Made by a program: the position numbers and the translations under genes. A stretch of 31,095 nucleotides of DNA from QWPN01 sp044238145 (GTDB lineage: Bacteria; Planctomycetota; Planctomycetia; Pirellulales; UBA1268). Shown here in pieces: positions 1 to 8,083 of this stretch. How positions within the stretch are numbered: the first letter of the stretch is position 1; each line of letters opens with the position of its first letter. The notes under the pieces are model-generated. The model was not told the DNA's origin, made no database searches, and worked only from the letters and a program-made list of their open reading frames with translations. The stretch is taken from positions 1 through 31,095 of the forward strand of contig JBIIDT010000035.1 in NCBI GenBank assembly GCA_044238145.1, written 5' to 3'.

Positions 1-5
1 GCGGT

Positions 6-1022
6 TCATCGATCGGTCTCCGGGGTGCGGTATTCGCGGTCGGCGTGCTCGGCGGCGAGCCGGCGGAGGGATTCCTGCGTGGACACGATGTCGGCGCCCG
101 CGAGGGCCGCGTCGAGGTCGGACGGCGGCTCCGGCGGCGGCCGGTTTCGCGTGCTGCCGAAGAGCGTGGCCACCACCCCGGCCACGACCAGCGACACCAT
201 GCTCACGAGCAGGATCGTCGCCAGCGACGTGTCGGCCGCCTGCGCCGGCGGCCGTGGCTTCCAGTCGGGCTCGATCGCCAGCACGAGCGGCGCCCGGCGG
301 ATCGTGTCGGTGGCCTTGTAGGCGTACCGCTTGAAGAAGTAGCCGGCCACCTCGACCGGCTCGGAGATCTTCAGGCCTTCGGGCATCCCGGCGGGAATCC
401 GCAAGAAGTGGACGACGATCGGCGACGCGGGGCCGGCGGCCGGCTCGAGCCAGCCCTGCCAGTAGTCGGTGACGTCGAAGTCGTTGGCCGGCGCCCTGAC
501 CCGCTCGAGCCGCCGCAGCGTGCCCTTGAACTGCACGGCCCGGCCACGGAACGAGGCCGGCTGGCCGAAGAGTTCGGTGAACGAAACCGGCTGCGCGGCT
601 CGCCGGACCGCGACGGGATCGGCGGACCGGAGCGTGAGCCAGGTCTGAATCCAGGCCGGCTCGTCCTCGCGGCGGAAGAAGGCGTCGTCGCGGACCCGGG
701 CGAGCTGCTCGGCCGACGCCGCCAGCCCGGTGGCATCGGCCATGAACGGATCGGGCTCCGGCTCGATGAGCACCGCGTCCCCCTCGGGCCGCGCACCGCG
801 GACCGCGTCGAGCCGCGTGTCGACCTGCTTCGCCGCCGGCGGGCCGCCGGGGCGCGGAAACCAGGTCTGTTCCACCCAGCCGAGCGCGACGACCGCGAGC
901 AGGGCGGGCGGCATGAACCGCCAGAACACCCGGCGCCGCTCGGAGGCGGCGAGGTAGTTGCGCGGCCGACGGGCGGAAGCCCGGGCCGCGGACGGGGCAT
1001 CGTCGTCCGGGGCGGCATGCAT
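6..1022 (-). CDS. Hypothetical two-TM membrane protein, last gene of the respiratory cluster
   Basis: A 338-residue protein of unknown function. A positively charged N-terminus (residues about 20-35) precedes one hydrophobic segment (about 37-52). A long extracytoplasmic region follows, and a second membrane segment lies near residues 265-290 with a short hydrophilic tail. The middle (about 145-255) looks like a small beta-rich domain, with phrases such as 'FRGRAVQFKGTL' and 'EPVEVAGYFFKRYAYK' resembling OB-like strands. That is an impression only. The start is ATG at 1022 with GAGGTG about 6 nt upstream; a GTG one codon earlier is possible. It lies 33 nt after a small membrane protein and is the most distal gene of the bc/aa3 run, so a role in oxidase assembly or membrane biology is plausible but unproven. 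I do not recognise a named family. Confidence 0.75.
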   Translation of the reverse strand: MHAAPDDDAPSAARASARRPRNYLAASERRRVFWRFMPPALLAVVALGWVEQTWFPRPGGPPAAKQVDTRLDAVRGARPEGDAVLIEPEPDPFMADATGLAASAEQLARVRDDAFFRREDEPAWIQTWLTLRSADPVAVRRAAQPVSFTELFGQPASFRGRAVQFKGTLRRLERVRAPANDFDVTDYWQGWLEPAAGPASPIVVHFLRIPAGMPEGLKISEPVEVAGYFFKRYAYKATDTIRRAPLVLAIEPDWKPRPPAQAADTSLATILLVSMVSLVVAGVVATLFGSTRNRPPPEPPSDLDAALAGADIVSTQESLRRLAAEHADREYRTPETDR

Positions 1023-1055
1023 CACGACACCTCGTTCGTGGGCGGGGTGGCGGAA

Positions 1056-1304
1056 CTATTCCCCGCCGCTTCGCGCCCGCTCCTGCCGCCGCATCTCCCG
1101 CCACACGTAGCAGCCGAACGTCCCCACGAGCGTGAAGGGCATCGCGAGCATGAGGAGGATGCTGTAGAAGTAGCCGCGGGCGAGATTGAGGCCGTCGGGA
1201 TCGGACGTGTCGACCGCGTCCTTGCAGTTCGGGCAGCCGAACGCGTCGGCCGCCGCCACGAGGGCGAGGAGGACGGCGACGGCGAGCAACGGGCGGGTCC
1301 GCAT
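1056..1304 (-). CDS. Small secreted/membrane protein with CPNC motif in oxidase cluster
   Basis: An 82-residue protein with a clear N-terminal signal peptide (about residues 1-22, ending ADAFG). Immediately after it comes a CPNC pair (about 24-27), then a second membrane helix near 45-68 and a short basic cytoplasmic tail. The CxxC just outside the membrane could bind copper or act as a thiol pair. This is inferred from its position next to the SCO1-like copper chaperone and not from a recognised domain. The start is ATG at 1304, with GAGGT ending about 3 nt before it, which is close for a ribosome site. It lies 76 nt downstream of the SCO1-DUF420 gene. Its size and composition fit an accessory or assembly factor of a haem-copper oxidase. 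Confidence 0.75.
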   Translation of the reverse strand: MRTRPLLAVAVLLALVAAADAFGCPNCKDAVDTSDPDGLNLARGYFYSILLMLAMPFTLVGTFGCYVWREMRRQERARSGGE

Positions 1305-1380
1305 GACCTCATTATAGGCCGCGGGCCGGAACCGGGCGCCCGTCCCGACCGCGGCGGATCCGCGGCCCCGGACCGGCCGC

Positions 1381-2547
1381 CTACGCCCCCGGAAAGAGGA
1401 CGTAGAGCATGAGGTAGATCACGACGCCCGTGACCGACACGTAGAGCCAGATCGGCAGCGTGATCCGGCCCAGCCGGCGGTGGGCGTCGAACCGGCCCCG
1501 CCAGGCGAGGAAGAACATCCGCAGGGCAAGGCCCGGCACGGCCACGGCGAGGAGGATGTGGGAGATCAGGATCGCGAAGTACACCGTCCGCACCGTCCCG
1601 ACGCCCCGGAACGGCACGTGCCCGACCAGCCAGTGGTAGGTCAGGTAGCAGGCGAGGAACACGGCCGAGGTGGCGAACGCCGCCACCATCGCGGCGCGGT
1701 GCGCGGCGACGCGGCCGCGGCGGATGAACACCCAGCCGGAGACGAGGAGGATCGTGGCGATCGCGTTGAGAACGGCGTTGGTGGTGGCCAAGGGATGGAT
1801 GGCCAGACCGGGCCGGGCGGCGGGGGCTGTCGGCAGCGGCCCGTCCGCCGGTTCGGCGAGCACGTCGCGGATCAACTTCTTGAGCTTCTTCACCGTGTCC
1901 TCCTGGAGGAGGTGGTAGCCGCCGCGGAGCCGCCCCTGCCGGTCGAAGACGACGCCGCGCTCGGAGTGCACACCCACCTCCACCGGAAGGCGGAACGTCT
2001 CCATGCCCACCTGGGTGATCGTCCGCATGTCGCCGGTGAGGAACTTCCAACGGGCCGGGTCGGCCTCGAACCGCTCCGCGTACCGCGCCAGCACGTCGGG
2101 CGTGTCGTTGACGGGGTCGCAGGTCAGGCTCACGGCCATGAAGTCGGGGTCGCCGATCTCCTTGACGATCTCGGCCACGGCCTGGTTCTCGCGGAAGCAG
2201 GGCCCCGGGCAGTTGGCGAAGAAGATGCTCCCCATCCACACCTTCCCGGCCAGGTCGGCGGAGGAGAACTCGGCCCCCGACTGGTCGGTGAGCGTGAAGG
2301 GCGTGCCGGCGATGTTCGGCGTGTCCTCGTCGACCACCACGCGGCCGGCGACCACCGGCGTCCCCCCTTCCCCACCCGACGGCCCGCAGCCGGCGAGAGC
2401 GAGTATCACGAGGCAGATCCCAGGCAGCGAAAGCCCCAGCGCCGACCCGGGAGGTGAGGGGATCGGCATGAGGATGCGGAGCGTGGCGGACCTTCGCCAG
2501 CGACGCAACTCATGCCGTCCCCGAGCCGAGTTGGGCTGCTGACTCAT
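1381..2547 (-). CDS. SCO1/SenC copper chaperone fused to DUF420 (CtaM-like) membrane domain
   Basis: A 388-residue protein with two modules. Residues about 40-54 form a lipoprotein signal ending LALAGC (C54). Residues about 65-230 are a thioredoxin-fold SCO1/SenC domain with the copper-binding CxxxC (CPGPC, C113/C117) and the distal histidine in VGVHSERG (H194). Residues about 245-388 contain four membrane helices resembling DUF420, the family of CtaM, which is needed for haem-copper oxidase assembly in Staphylococcus. SCO1 proteins deliver copper to, or reduce, the CuA site of subunit II, so the fusion joins two oxidase-assembly functions in one chain. The start at 2547 is 9 nt after the preceding stop. 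ATG 2469 (residue 27) would give a more conventional lipoprotein signal, and neither start has a strong ribosome site. The family call is firm; the exact start is not. Confidence 0.9.
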   Translation of the reverse strand: MSQQPNSARGRHELRRWRRSATLRILMPIPSPPGSALGLSLPGICLVILALAGCGPSGGEGGTPVVAGRVVVDEDTPNIAGTPFTLTDQSGAEFSSADLAGKVWMGSIFFANCPGPCFRENQAVAEIVKEIGDPDFMAVSLTCDPVNDTPDVLARYAERFEADPARWKFLTGDMRTITQVGMETFRLPVEVGVHSERGVVFDRQGRLRGGYHLLQEDTVKKLKKLIRDVLAEPADGPLPTAPAARPGLAIHPLATTNAVLNAIATILLVSGWVFIRRGRVAAHRAAMVAAFATSAVFLACYLTYHWLVGHVPFRGVGTVRTVYFAILISHILLAVAVPGLALRMFFLAWRGRFDAHRRLGRITLPIWLYVSVTGVVIYLMLYVLFPGA

Positions 2548-2556
2548 GATACGGGC

Positions 2557-3042
2557 TCAGTGCCCCGCCCCATGATCCGCCGACTCGCGGGCGGCGCCCG
2601 CCTCCTCCATGAGCGTCACGTCCGACGGCCGGGCCATGTGCAGCGCCCGCTCCTGCGACACCATGCGGTTCCGCATGCCGACGTCCGGGACGAGCATGAT
2701 CACCAGGAACAGGGCCATCATCGCCGCCGGGATGGTGAGCACGTATTTCCAGTTGGCCTCCCAGATGACGTGCATGAAGAACAGCACCACGAGCAGCGCC
2801 TTCGTGCAGGAGACGGCCATCATGAACGCCCAGCCCACTTGCGGCTGATCCCGCCACGGCCAGTAGGACGTGAAGGTCAGGAACGACATCGAGGTCAGGA
2901 AGCAGAGGGCGAGGAACACGGCCAGGTAGACGCCGAGGCCGCCGTGCCCGTGGTCGTGGCCGCCGTGCTCGGCGTGGTGGAGGGCGTCGTCGGCGGTCTC
3001 GCCGGCGCGGGTGACGGGGCCGTGGTCGTGATGGTCGCTCAT
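2557..3042 (-). CDS. Cytochrome c oxidase subunit IV (COX4/CtaF type)
   Basis: A 161-residue protein. The first about 38 residues are rich in His and Gly (HHDHG, HAEHGGHDHGHGG). Three hydrophobic helices follow at roughly 39-58, 70-92 and 98-120, the layout of the bacterial small subunit IV of aa3/caa3 oxidases, and the chain ends in an amphipathic tail. 'FFMHVIWEANWKYVL' is typical of this family. The start at 3042 was chosen because it follows the coxC stop by 8 nt and gives a natural N-terminus; an open frame continues upstream only within coxC. The role is structural or assembly within the oxidase. The His-rich N-terminus resembles the N-terminus of CoxC encoded next door. Confidence 0.85.
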   Translation of the reverse strand: MSDHHDHGPVTRAGETADDALHHAEHGGHDHGHGGLGVYLAVFLALCFLTSMSFLTFTSYWPWRDQPQVGWAFMMAVSCTKALLVVLFFMHVIWEANWKYVLTIPAAMMALFLVIMLVPDVGMRNRMVSQERALHMARPSDVTLMEEAGAARESADHGAGH

Positions 3043-3050
3043 GTCGGGGC

Positions 3051-4100
3051 TCAGAAGAGGTAGAGGAGCGGGAACAGGAAGATCCACACCAGGTCGACGA
3101 AGTGCCAGTAGAGGCCGATGTTCTCGATCATGGCGGCGTTCTTGGGCCCCAGCGTGTAGCCGAGCAGGAGGGCGAACACGAGCAGGCCGACGGCCACGTG
3201 CACGGCGTGGAAGCCGGTGAGCAGGAAGTAGGTGCTGGCCCACATGTTGCCGCCGGGAATGACGATCGGCAGCCGCAACCAGGAGAACGTGTCGTTGAGG
3301 CCGTGGCCGCCACCATGCCCCCCGCCGTGGTCGCCCCCGGCGTGGGCCGTGGGCAGCGGCATCACCTTGTCGGCCACCCAGGCCATGTCGTAGAGCTGCT
3401 GCTCGGGGGCGGCGACGGCGGCCTGGACCTTCGCCAGCGTGTCGCGAGCCTCACGCTCGGCCGCGGAGAGCTTCTCGGCCGGCGCTTCGCCGAGCCGCTT
3501 GAGCACGTCGACCGTGTCGCCGGGCTTGGCCTCGGCGTCGGTCGCGTCGCGGAGAAACGCCGGCACGCTCGCCACCGGCATCTTGCGGAGGGCGTCGAGG
3601 CGGGCGCGGACGGCCGAACCGTAGTACAGGTCCGGCCGCTCGTAGATCAGGCCGCGGGGCGCCACCGGATAGATGCCGTGGTCGAACTTCGCCTTGTACT
3701 CGTAGGCCTTGATGCCGAGGAACACGGTGCCGAGGAGCAGCGTGAGCAGCATCCAGAACTTCGCCAGGCCCGTCTTGGCGGACTTCGCCGCCTCCAGGGC
3801 GAGCACGATCGTCACGCTCGAGCAGATGAGCACGAAGGTGTTGAAGGCGCCGATCGGCTCGGAGAGGTGCACGTGGTGCGGCTTGGGCCACACCGGGGCG
3901 CCGAAGCGGAGCACGACGTAACTGCCGAGCAGGGCCGCGAAGAACATGATCTCCGTCGAGAGGAAGAGCCACATGATGAGCTTGCCGCGGGACAGCGGCA
4001 GGCCGGGCTGGTACTGCAGGTGCACGTGGCCGTGGTGGCCGTCGTCGTGGCCCCCGTGGTGGCCGTGGTCGTGCGGGATGGAGATCGCGGAGGCGTTCAT
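3051..4100 (-). CDS. coxC: Cytochrome c oxidase subunit III with large hydrophilic insertion
   Basis: A 349-residue heme-copper oxidase subunit III. The N-terminus is a His-rich tract (about residues 10-27, HDHGHHGGHDDGHHGHVH). Helices then run 'GKLIMWLFLSTEIMFFAAL' (about 39-58), 'AFNTFVLICSSVTIVLAL' (85-102) and a third at 113-130 ending in the conserved KAYEYK. The C-terminal part has 'YFLLTGFHAVHVAVG' (about 281-295) and the usual terminal 'YWHFVDLVWIFLFPLLYL'. Between them, residues about 132-265 form a hydrophilic, partly charged insertion ending in GGDHGGGHGGGHG. Family members normally have only a short loop there, so this chain is over 100 residues longer than a minimal subunit III. 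The start at 4100 lacks a clear ribosome site. It lies 32 nt after ctaB. Confidence 0.92.
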   Translation of the reverse strand: MNASAISIPHDHGHHGGHDDGHHGHVHLQYQPGLPLSRGKLIMWLFLSTEIMFFAALLGSYVVLRFGAPVWPKPHHVHLSEPIGAFNTFVLICSSVTIVLALEAAKSAKTGLAKFWMLLTLLLGTVFLGIKAYEYKAKFDHGIYPVAPRGLIYERPDLYYGSAVRARLDALRKMPVASVPAFLRDATDAEAKPGDTVDVLKRLGEAPAEKLSAAEREARDTLAKVQAAVAAPEQQLYDMAWVADKVMPLPTAHAGGDHGGGHGGGHGLNDTFSWLRLPIVIPGGNMWASTYFLLTGFHAVHVAVGLLVFALLLGYTLGPKNAAMIENIGLYWHFVDLVWIFLFPLLYLF

Positions 4101-4132
4101 GGAGGCACCGGAGGAACGGGGACGGTGGAGGG

Positions 4133-5107
4133 TCAGGCCGGCCGGCCCAGCACGACCGCCGCCGTGAGCAGGCCGAGCAGGGAGCCGAGGGACGTGAGCA
4201 GGAGCATGCGGGCCGAGGCGTCGTCGCGGCGGATCGCGAACCGGACCGCGGCCAGAGCATAGACGATGGACGCCAGGGCCGCCGCCAGGAAGAGGCGGAT
4301 GCCGGCGGAGGGCACGGCCAGGGCGAGGCTCGCCGGGATCATCACCAGCGCGGCGGCCAGCGACTGGCCGGCGGCCCGCAGGCCGGAGGGGTCCACGACG
4401 GTAAGCATCCGCAGGCCGGCCGCGGCGTATTGCCGGCGGTAGAGCCACGCGATGGCCATGAAATGCGGGAACTGCCAGAGGTAGAGGACGGCACCGAGGG
4501 CGGCCGTGGCGACCGTCCCCTTGGGGTCGCCGGCCGCGAGCCGGGCCGGACCGTCGGCGGCCAGCCAGCCGATCGCCACGGGGAGCGCGCCGGCGACGGC
4601 GCCGACGGCGGTGTTGAGCGGCGACACCCGCTTCAGGGGCGTGTAGACCACGACGTACAGCAGCCAGGTCGCGACGGCGGCCGCCGCGGCCGGCCAGCCA
4701 CCGGCGATCGTGCACGTCCCGCCGCCCACCACGAGCAGCACGACCGCCGCGATCCACGCGGCGGCGACGGAGAGCCGGCCCGCGGCGAGCGGCCGGTCGG
4801 CCGTGCGCGGCATGAGCCGGTCGCTGCCGCGCTCGAGGATCTGGTTGGCGATGCTGGAGCTGGCCGCCACGAACCCGGTTCCGAGGAGCAGCCAGAGGAG
4901 CGCGGCGGTGTCGTCGGGCCGGCCGGCCGTGAGCCAGAACGCGGTGGCGACGGTGGCGAGCACCATGACCGCGATCTTCGGACGCACGAGTTGGGCGGCG
5001 TCGGCGAGCACCGCGGCGAGGCCGCGGGGCATCGCGACCGCATCGCTGCCCGCGTCGAGCGCCACCGGGGCGATGGTCGCGGCCGGCTGCGGAAACGGGG
5101 GCGTCAT
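4133..5107 (-). CDS. ctaB: Protoheme IX farnesyltransferase (haem O synthase)
   Basis: A 324-residue UbiA-family membrane enzyme that transfers a farnesyl group to haem B to make haem O, the precursor of haem A for CoxA. About eight to nine hydrophobic helices are visible. The prenyl-diphosphate binding motif reads NQILERGSD, followed by RTADRPLAAGR. The usual N-x3-D-x3-D therefore has Glu in place of the first Asp. Other recognisable blocks are 'YTPLKRVSPLNTAVGA' and 'LYLWQFPHFMAIAWLYRR'. The ATG at 5107 overlaps the ctaA stop by ATGA and has AAGGAG about 8 nt upstream, which fixes the start and implies translational coupling with haem A synthase, the next enzyme in the pathway. Confidence 0.94.
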   Translation of the reverse strand: MTPPFPQPAATIAPVALDAGSDAVAMPRGLAAVLADAAQLVRPKIAVMVLATVATAFWLTAGRPDDTAALLWLLLGTGFVAASSSIANQILERGSDRLMPRTADRPLAAGRLSVAAAWIAAVVLLVVGGGTCTIAGGWPAAAAAVATWLLYVVVYTPLKRVSPLNTAVGAVAGALPVAIGWLAADGPARLAAGDPKGTVATAALGAVLYLWQFPHFMAIAWLYRRQYAAAGLRMLTVVDPSGLRAAGQSLAAALVMIPASLALAVPSAGIRLFLAAALASIVYALAAVRFAIRRDDASARMLLLTSLGSLLGLLTAAVVLGRPA

Positions 5108-6120
5108 GCGAAGACTCCTTCCGTTCGGCCCGCGGCCGTCCGACCGACGCGTGCGACCGCGGGGCTCGTGAGCCCGCCGCCGACGAGCCACAGCACGACC
5201 GCGCCGCCGAGGATCAACATCCCGAGCACGACGTGGCCGGTGACGACGGCGGCCCCGGCCGCACTCCGCGCCTGGATGGCCTCCGAAAGCCGCCATGACT
5301 CCGGCAGCAGGCCCGACGGCAGCCCCCACGACACGACCCAGGCGCCACAGCCGAGGAGGATCTGGCAGGCCACCAGACCCGCCAGCAGCCACGACCAGCG
5401 GCGGGCCGGCGAAGGGGCCGCCCCGTGCAACCAGGCCAGCATTCCGGCGACCACCGCGACCACGACGGCGCCGGCGACGTGGAAGCCGATCAGCCAGCGG
5501 AAGGTGAGCGGATCGACCGCCGCGTCGAGGTGCCGCAGCTGGGCACCGGCCACGAGCTGCACGTACGCGGCCACGACGAGTGCGGCTGCCGCGACCGCCG
5601 CCGCGACCGCCCGCGGCCGCGGTGGCGTGAGGAGATCGTCGCCGCACGCGCCACCCGCCGCCCCGCCCCGCCGCGTGAGCGTGGCGATCGCGGTGGCGAC
5701 GGCGAAGAACAGCGGCCCGGTGCAGGCATGCACCTTGGCGATCGTCTTGTCGTCGAGGAGGACGCGGGCCCCGCCGAGCAGTCCCTGCACAACGACCAGC
5801 AGCACCGCCGCGACGGCGAGCGACCGCACGGCCGGACTCTGCCCGCTCCGCCACACGACCGCCGCGAGCCCGATCGAGAGCAGGCCCACCACGGCCCCGA
5901 GGAGCCGGTGCCCGTGCTCGAGGAACAGGTCCCACGGCCCACCGAGCCAGTCGGCGAGCGGGAACAGGAACATGTTGTGCCCATACGTGGCCGGCCAGTC
6001 GGGCACGGCCATCGCCGCCTCGTAGGTCGTGACGAGCGCCCCGAAGCAGAGCAGCACCGCCGTCACCGCCACGAGCAGGCAGGCGACGAGGTGGGGCCAG
6101 TTGTAAGGAGATCGCTTCAT
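5104..6120 (-). CDS. ctaA: Haem A synthase (COX15/CtaA family)
   Basis: A 338-residue polytopic protein with eight apparent helices in two similar four-helix halves. It converts haem O to haem A. The four conserved histidines expected for the two haem sites are visible: EHGHR and KVHACTG in the first half, GFHVAGA and TGHVVLG in the second. The N-terminal 'GALVTTYEAAMAVPDWPATYG' is the typical first extracytoplasmic loop of the family. It overlaps ctaB by 4 nt, and the gap to coxA upstream is the largest in the cluster (126 nt) and holds hairpin repeats. No good ribosome site precedes the ATG. Confidence 0.93.
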   Translation of the reverse strand: MKRSPYNWPHLVACLLVAVTAVLLCFGALVTTYEAAMAVPDWPATYGHNMFLFPLADWLGGPWDLFLEHGHRLLGAVVGLLSIGLAAVVWRSGQSPAVRSLAVAAVLLVVVQGLLGGARVLLDDKTIAKVHACTGPLFFAVATAIATLTRRGGAAGGACGDDLLTPPRPRAVAAAVAAAALVVAAYVQLVAGAQLRHLDAAVDPLTFRWLIGFHVAGAVVVAVVAGMLAWLHGAAPSPARRWSWLLAGLVACQILLGCGAWVVSWGLPSGLLPESWRLSEAIQARSAAGAAVVTGHVVLGMLILGGAVVLWLVGGGLTSPAVARVGRTAAGRTEGVFA

Positions 6121-6137
6121 CGTCGGCGGAGGCCTCG

Positions 6138-6161
6138 GGCTCGGTGCGAGGATCCCGAGCC
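6138..6161 (-). terminator. Candidate hairpin between coxA and ctaA
   Basis: Inverted repeat GGCTCGG (6138-6144) and CCGAGCC (6155-6161) with a 10-nt loop, in the coxA-ctaA gap. In the minus-strand transcript it follows the palindrome at 6157-6185 and overlaps its edge, so the two structures may be alternatives. There is no U-run, so intrinsic termination is doubtful; mRNA 3'-end protection or partial attenuation fits better. Confidence 0.35.
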
Positions 6162-6185
6162 TATGGCCGCCGCGGCCATCAGCGA
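6157..6185 (-). repeat. 29-bp palindromic intergenic repeat, copy 1
   Basis: A 29-bp sequence identical to 28071-28099. Its core is ATGGCCGC-C-GCGGCCAT (6163-6179), a perfect 8+8 inverted repeat around one base, which as RNA can fold with a 3-nt loop and flanking GC pairs. It begins 61 nt downstream of the coxA stop. The other copy lies 28 nt downstream of another minus-strand gene in the same orientation, consistent with a 3'-end or REP-like element. Confidence 0.75.
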
Positions 6186-6246
6186 GGGAACTCGTGCCGG
6201 CCCGGGGCCGGCTTGGGCATGTCGGGGACCCAGTCCCCTTTGCGGA

Positions 6247-8058
6247 TCAATGCGCCGCCGCAGCAGCCCGCGCCGCGGCCTCGTTCGGCGGGTCGGTCTG
6301 CATGAGGTGGTCCTTGTCCACGCCCGGCACCGAGTACTCGTACGGCCCGCGGTGCACCACGGGCTGGTAGTCGAAGTTGCCGTGGCCCGGGGGGCTCGGG
6401 GCGGTCCACTCGAGCGTGTTGGCGTTCCACGGGTTCCGGCCGGCCTTGGGGCCGTAGAACATGCTCCAGATGAAGTTGGCCGCGAAGATCACCTGGCTGG
6501 CCACCATGCCGATCGCGCACCAGGTCATGAACGCGTTGAGTGGCTGCAGGTGGTGGAACGTCTCGTAGTGGTAGGCGTCGGCGAGGCGGCGGGGGAAGCC
6601 GACGGCGCCGAGGATGTGCATGGTGAAGAACGTGCCGTTCATGAAGATGAACGTCAGGAAGAAGTGCACCTTCCCCCAGAACTCGTTCATCATCCGGCCG
6701 AACATCTTCGGGAACCAGAAGTAGATGCCGGCGAACACGCCCATCGCCGTGCCGCAGAACAGCACGTAGTGGAAGTGGGCGACGATGAAGTAGGTGTCGT
6801 GGATGAAGATGTCGACCGGCGTGGCCGCCATGAAGATGCCCGACAGGCCGCCGATGATGAACATCGACACGAACGAGATCGCGAACAGCATCGCGGTGGT
6901 GAACTGGATCCGGCCGCTCCACAGCGTGCCCAGCCAATTGAAGGTCTTCACCGCGCTCGGCAGGGCGATCATCATCGTCGACACCATGAACGTGATGCCG
7001 AGGGCCGGGTTCATGCCCGACATGAACATGTGGTGCCCCCAGACGATGAATCCGAGGCCGGCGATGCCGGCGATCGAGTACACCATCGGCCGGTAGCCGA
7101 ACAGCGGCTTGCGGGCGAAGACGGTGAGGATGTCACTCACCATGCCCATCGCGGGCAGGATCATGATGTACACGGCGGGGTGGCTGTAGAACCAGAACAG
7201 GTGCTGCCAGAGCAGCGGCTGGCCGCCCCCCGCGCCGGGCACGGCGTTGTTGACGATGTTGCCCTCCGGCGAGAAGAAGCCGGTGCCGAGCGTGCGATCG
7301 AAGAGCTGCATGAAGCCGGCCGCGGTGAGCACGGGGAGGGCGAAGGCCTGGAGGATGGCGGTGATGAACATCGCCCAGATCGTCATCGGCAGGCGGAACA
7401 TCGTCATGCCGGGGGCGCGCATGAGGATGATCGTCGTCATGTAGTTGACGCTGCCCAGCATCGACGAGACACCCACGAAGGTCAGGCCGACCAGCCACAG
7501 CGTCTGGCCCCAGCCGCTGCTCGGCGACGAGGCCACGTTCGTGGACAGCGTCGGATAACTCGTCCAGCCGCCGGAGGCCGCGCCCCCCTCCACGAAGAAG
7601 CTGGCGCCGAAGGCGATGAAGGCGGGCCACATGAACCAGTACGACAGCATGTTGAGCGTCGGGAAGGCCATGTCGTCGGCCCCGATCATCAGCGGGATGA
7701 GGAAGTTGCCGAACGCCCCCGCGAGCACCGGGATGATGACGAGGAAGATCATCACGGTGGCGTGCATCGTGAACAGCATCGTGTAGAACTCGGGCGCCAT
7801 CTGACCGCCCTGCTGGGCGAACAACTTGCCGAGCACCGGCACGTCGGACCACGGCCAGGCCACCTGCCAGCGGACGGCGAGCGCGAGCAGGCCGCCGATC
7901 AGGAACCACAGCAGCGTGGAGAACAGGAACTGCAGGCCGATGACCTTGTGGTCCTTGGAGAACACGTAGGTCGAGAGGAAGTGGCCGAGGCCTCCCTGCG
8001 GGGCCGCGTGATGGCCGCCGGCGTGCGGCAGCGTCGGGCTCGAGGTGGCGATGCTCAT
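6247..8058 (-). CDS. coxA: Cytochrome c oxidase subunit I, A2-type (YSHPAVY)
   Basis: A 603-residue catalytic subunit of an aa3-type oxygen reductase with twelve hydrophobic helices. The low-spin haem ligands are H99 and H430, the high-spin haem ligand is H428, and CuB is bound by H293, H342 and H343. The cross-linked Tyr is Y297 and the Mg-site region has H420 (HDTYFIVAHFHY). Helix VI reads YSHPAVY (291-297). The GHPEVY glutamate of A1 oxidases is absent and the Tyr-Ser pair of the A2 subfamily is present, as in Thermus or Rhodothermus caa3 enzymes. D-channel entry residues 'GNFLIPLMIGADDMAFPTLN' (117-136) are retained. A strong ribosome site (GGAGGAG, about 6 nt before the ATG) fixes the start. 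coxB lies 25 nt upstream. The N-terminus has a short His/Gly stretch. Confidence 0.97.
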   Translation of the reverse strand: MSIATSSPTLPHAGGHHAAPQGGLGHFLSTYVFSKDHKVIGLQFLFSTLLWFLIGGLLALAVRWQVAWPWSDVPVLGKLFAQQGGQMAPEFYTMLFTMHATVMIFLVIIPVLAGAFGNFLIPLMIGADDMAFPTLNMLSYWFMWPAFIAFGASFFVEGGAASGGWTSYPTLSTNVASSPSSGWGQTLWLVGLTFVGVSSMLGSVNYMTTIILMRAPGMTMFRLPMTIWAMFITAILQAFALPVLTAAGFMQLFDRTLGTGFFSPEGNIVNNAVPGAGGGQPLLWQHLFWFYSHPAVYIMILPAMGMVSDILTVFARKPLFGYRPMVYSIAGIAGLGFIVWGHHMFMSGMNPALGITFMVSTMMIALPSAVKTFNWLGTLWSGRIQFTTAMLFAISFVSMFIIGGLSGIFMAATPVDIFIHDTYFIVAHFHYVLFCGTAMGVFAGIYFWFPKMFGRMMNEFWGKVHFFLTFIFMNGTFFTMHILGAVGFPRRLADAYHYETFHHLQPLNAFMTWCAIGMVASQVIFAANFIWSMFYGPKAGRNPWNANTLEWTAPSPPGHGNFDYQPVVHRGPYEYSVPGVDKDHLMQTDPPNEAAARAAAAAH

Positions 8059-8083
8059 GGGACTCTCCTCCGGGAAAAAGTGT

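Noticed and set aside
1311..1316. Perfect TATAAT on the minus strand just before the small CPNC protein
   Set aside because: No recognisable -35 lies 15-19 bp upstream, and the implied start would fall on the ATG itself (a leaderless message), so I do not claim a promoter.
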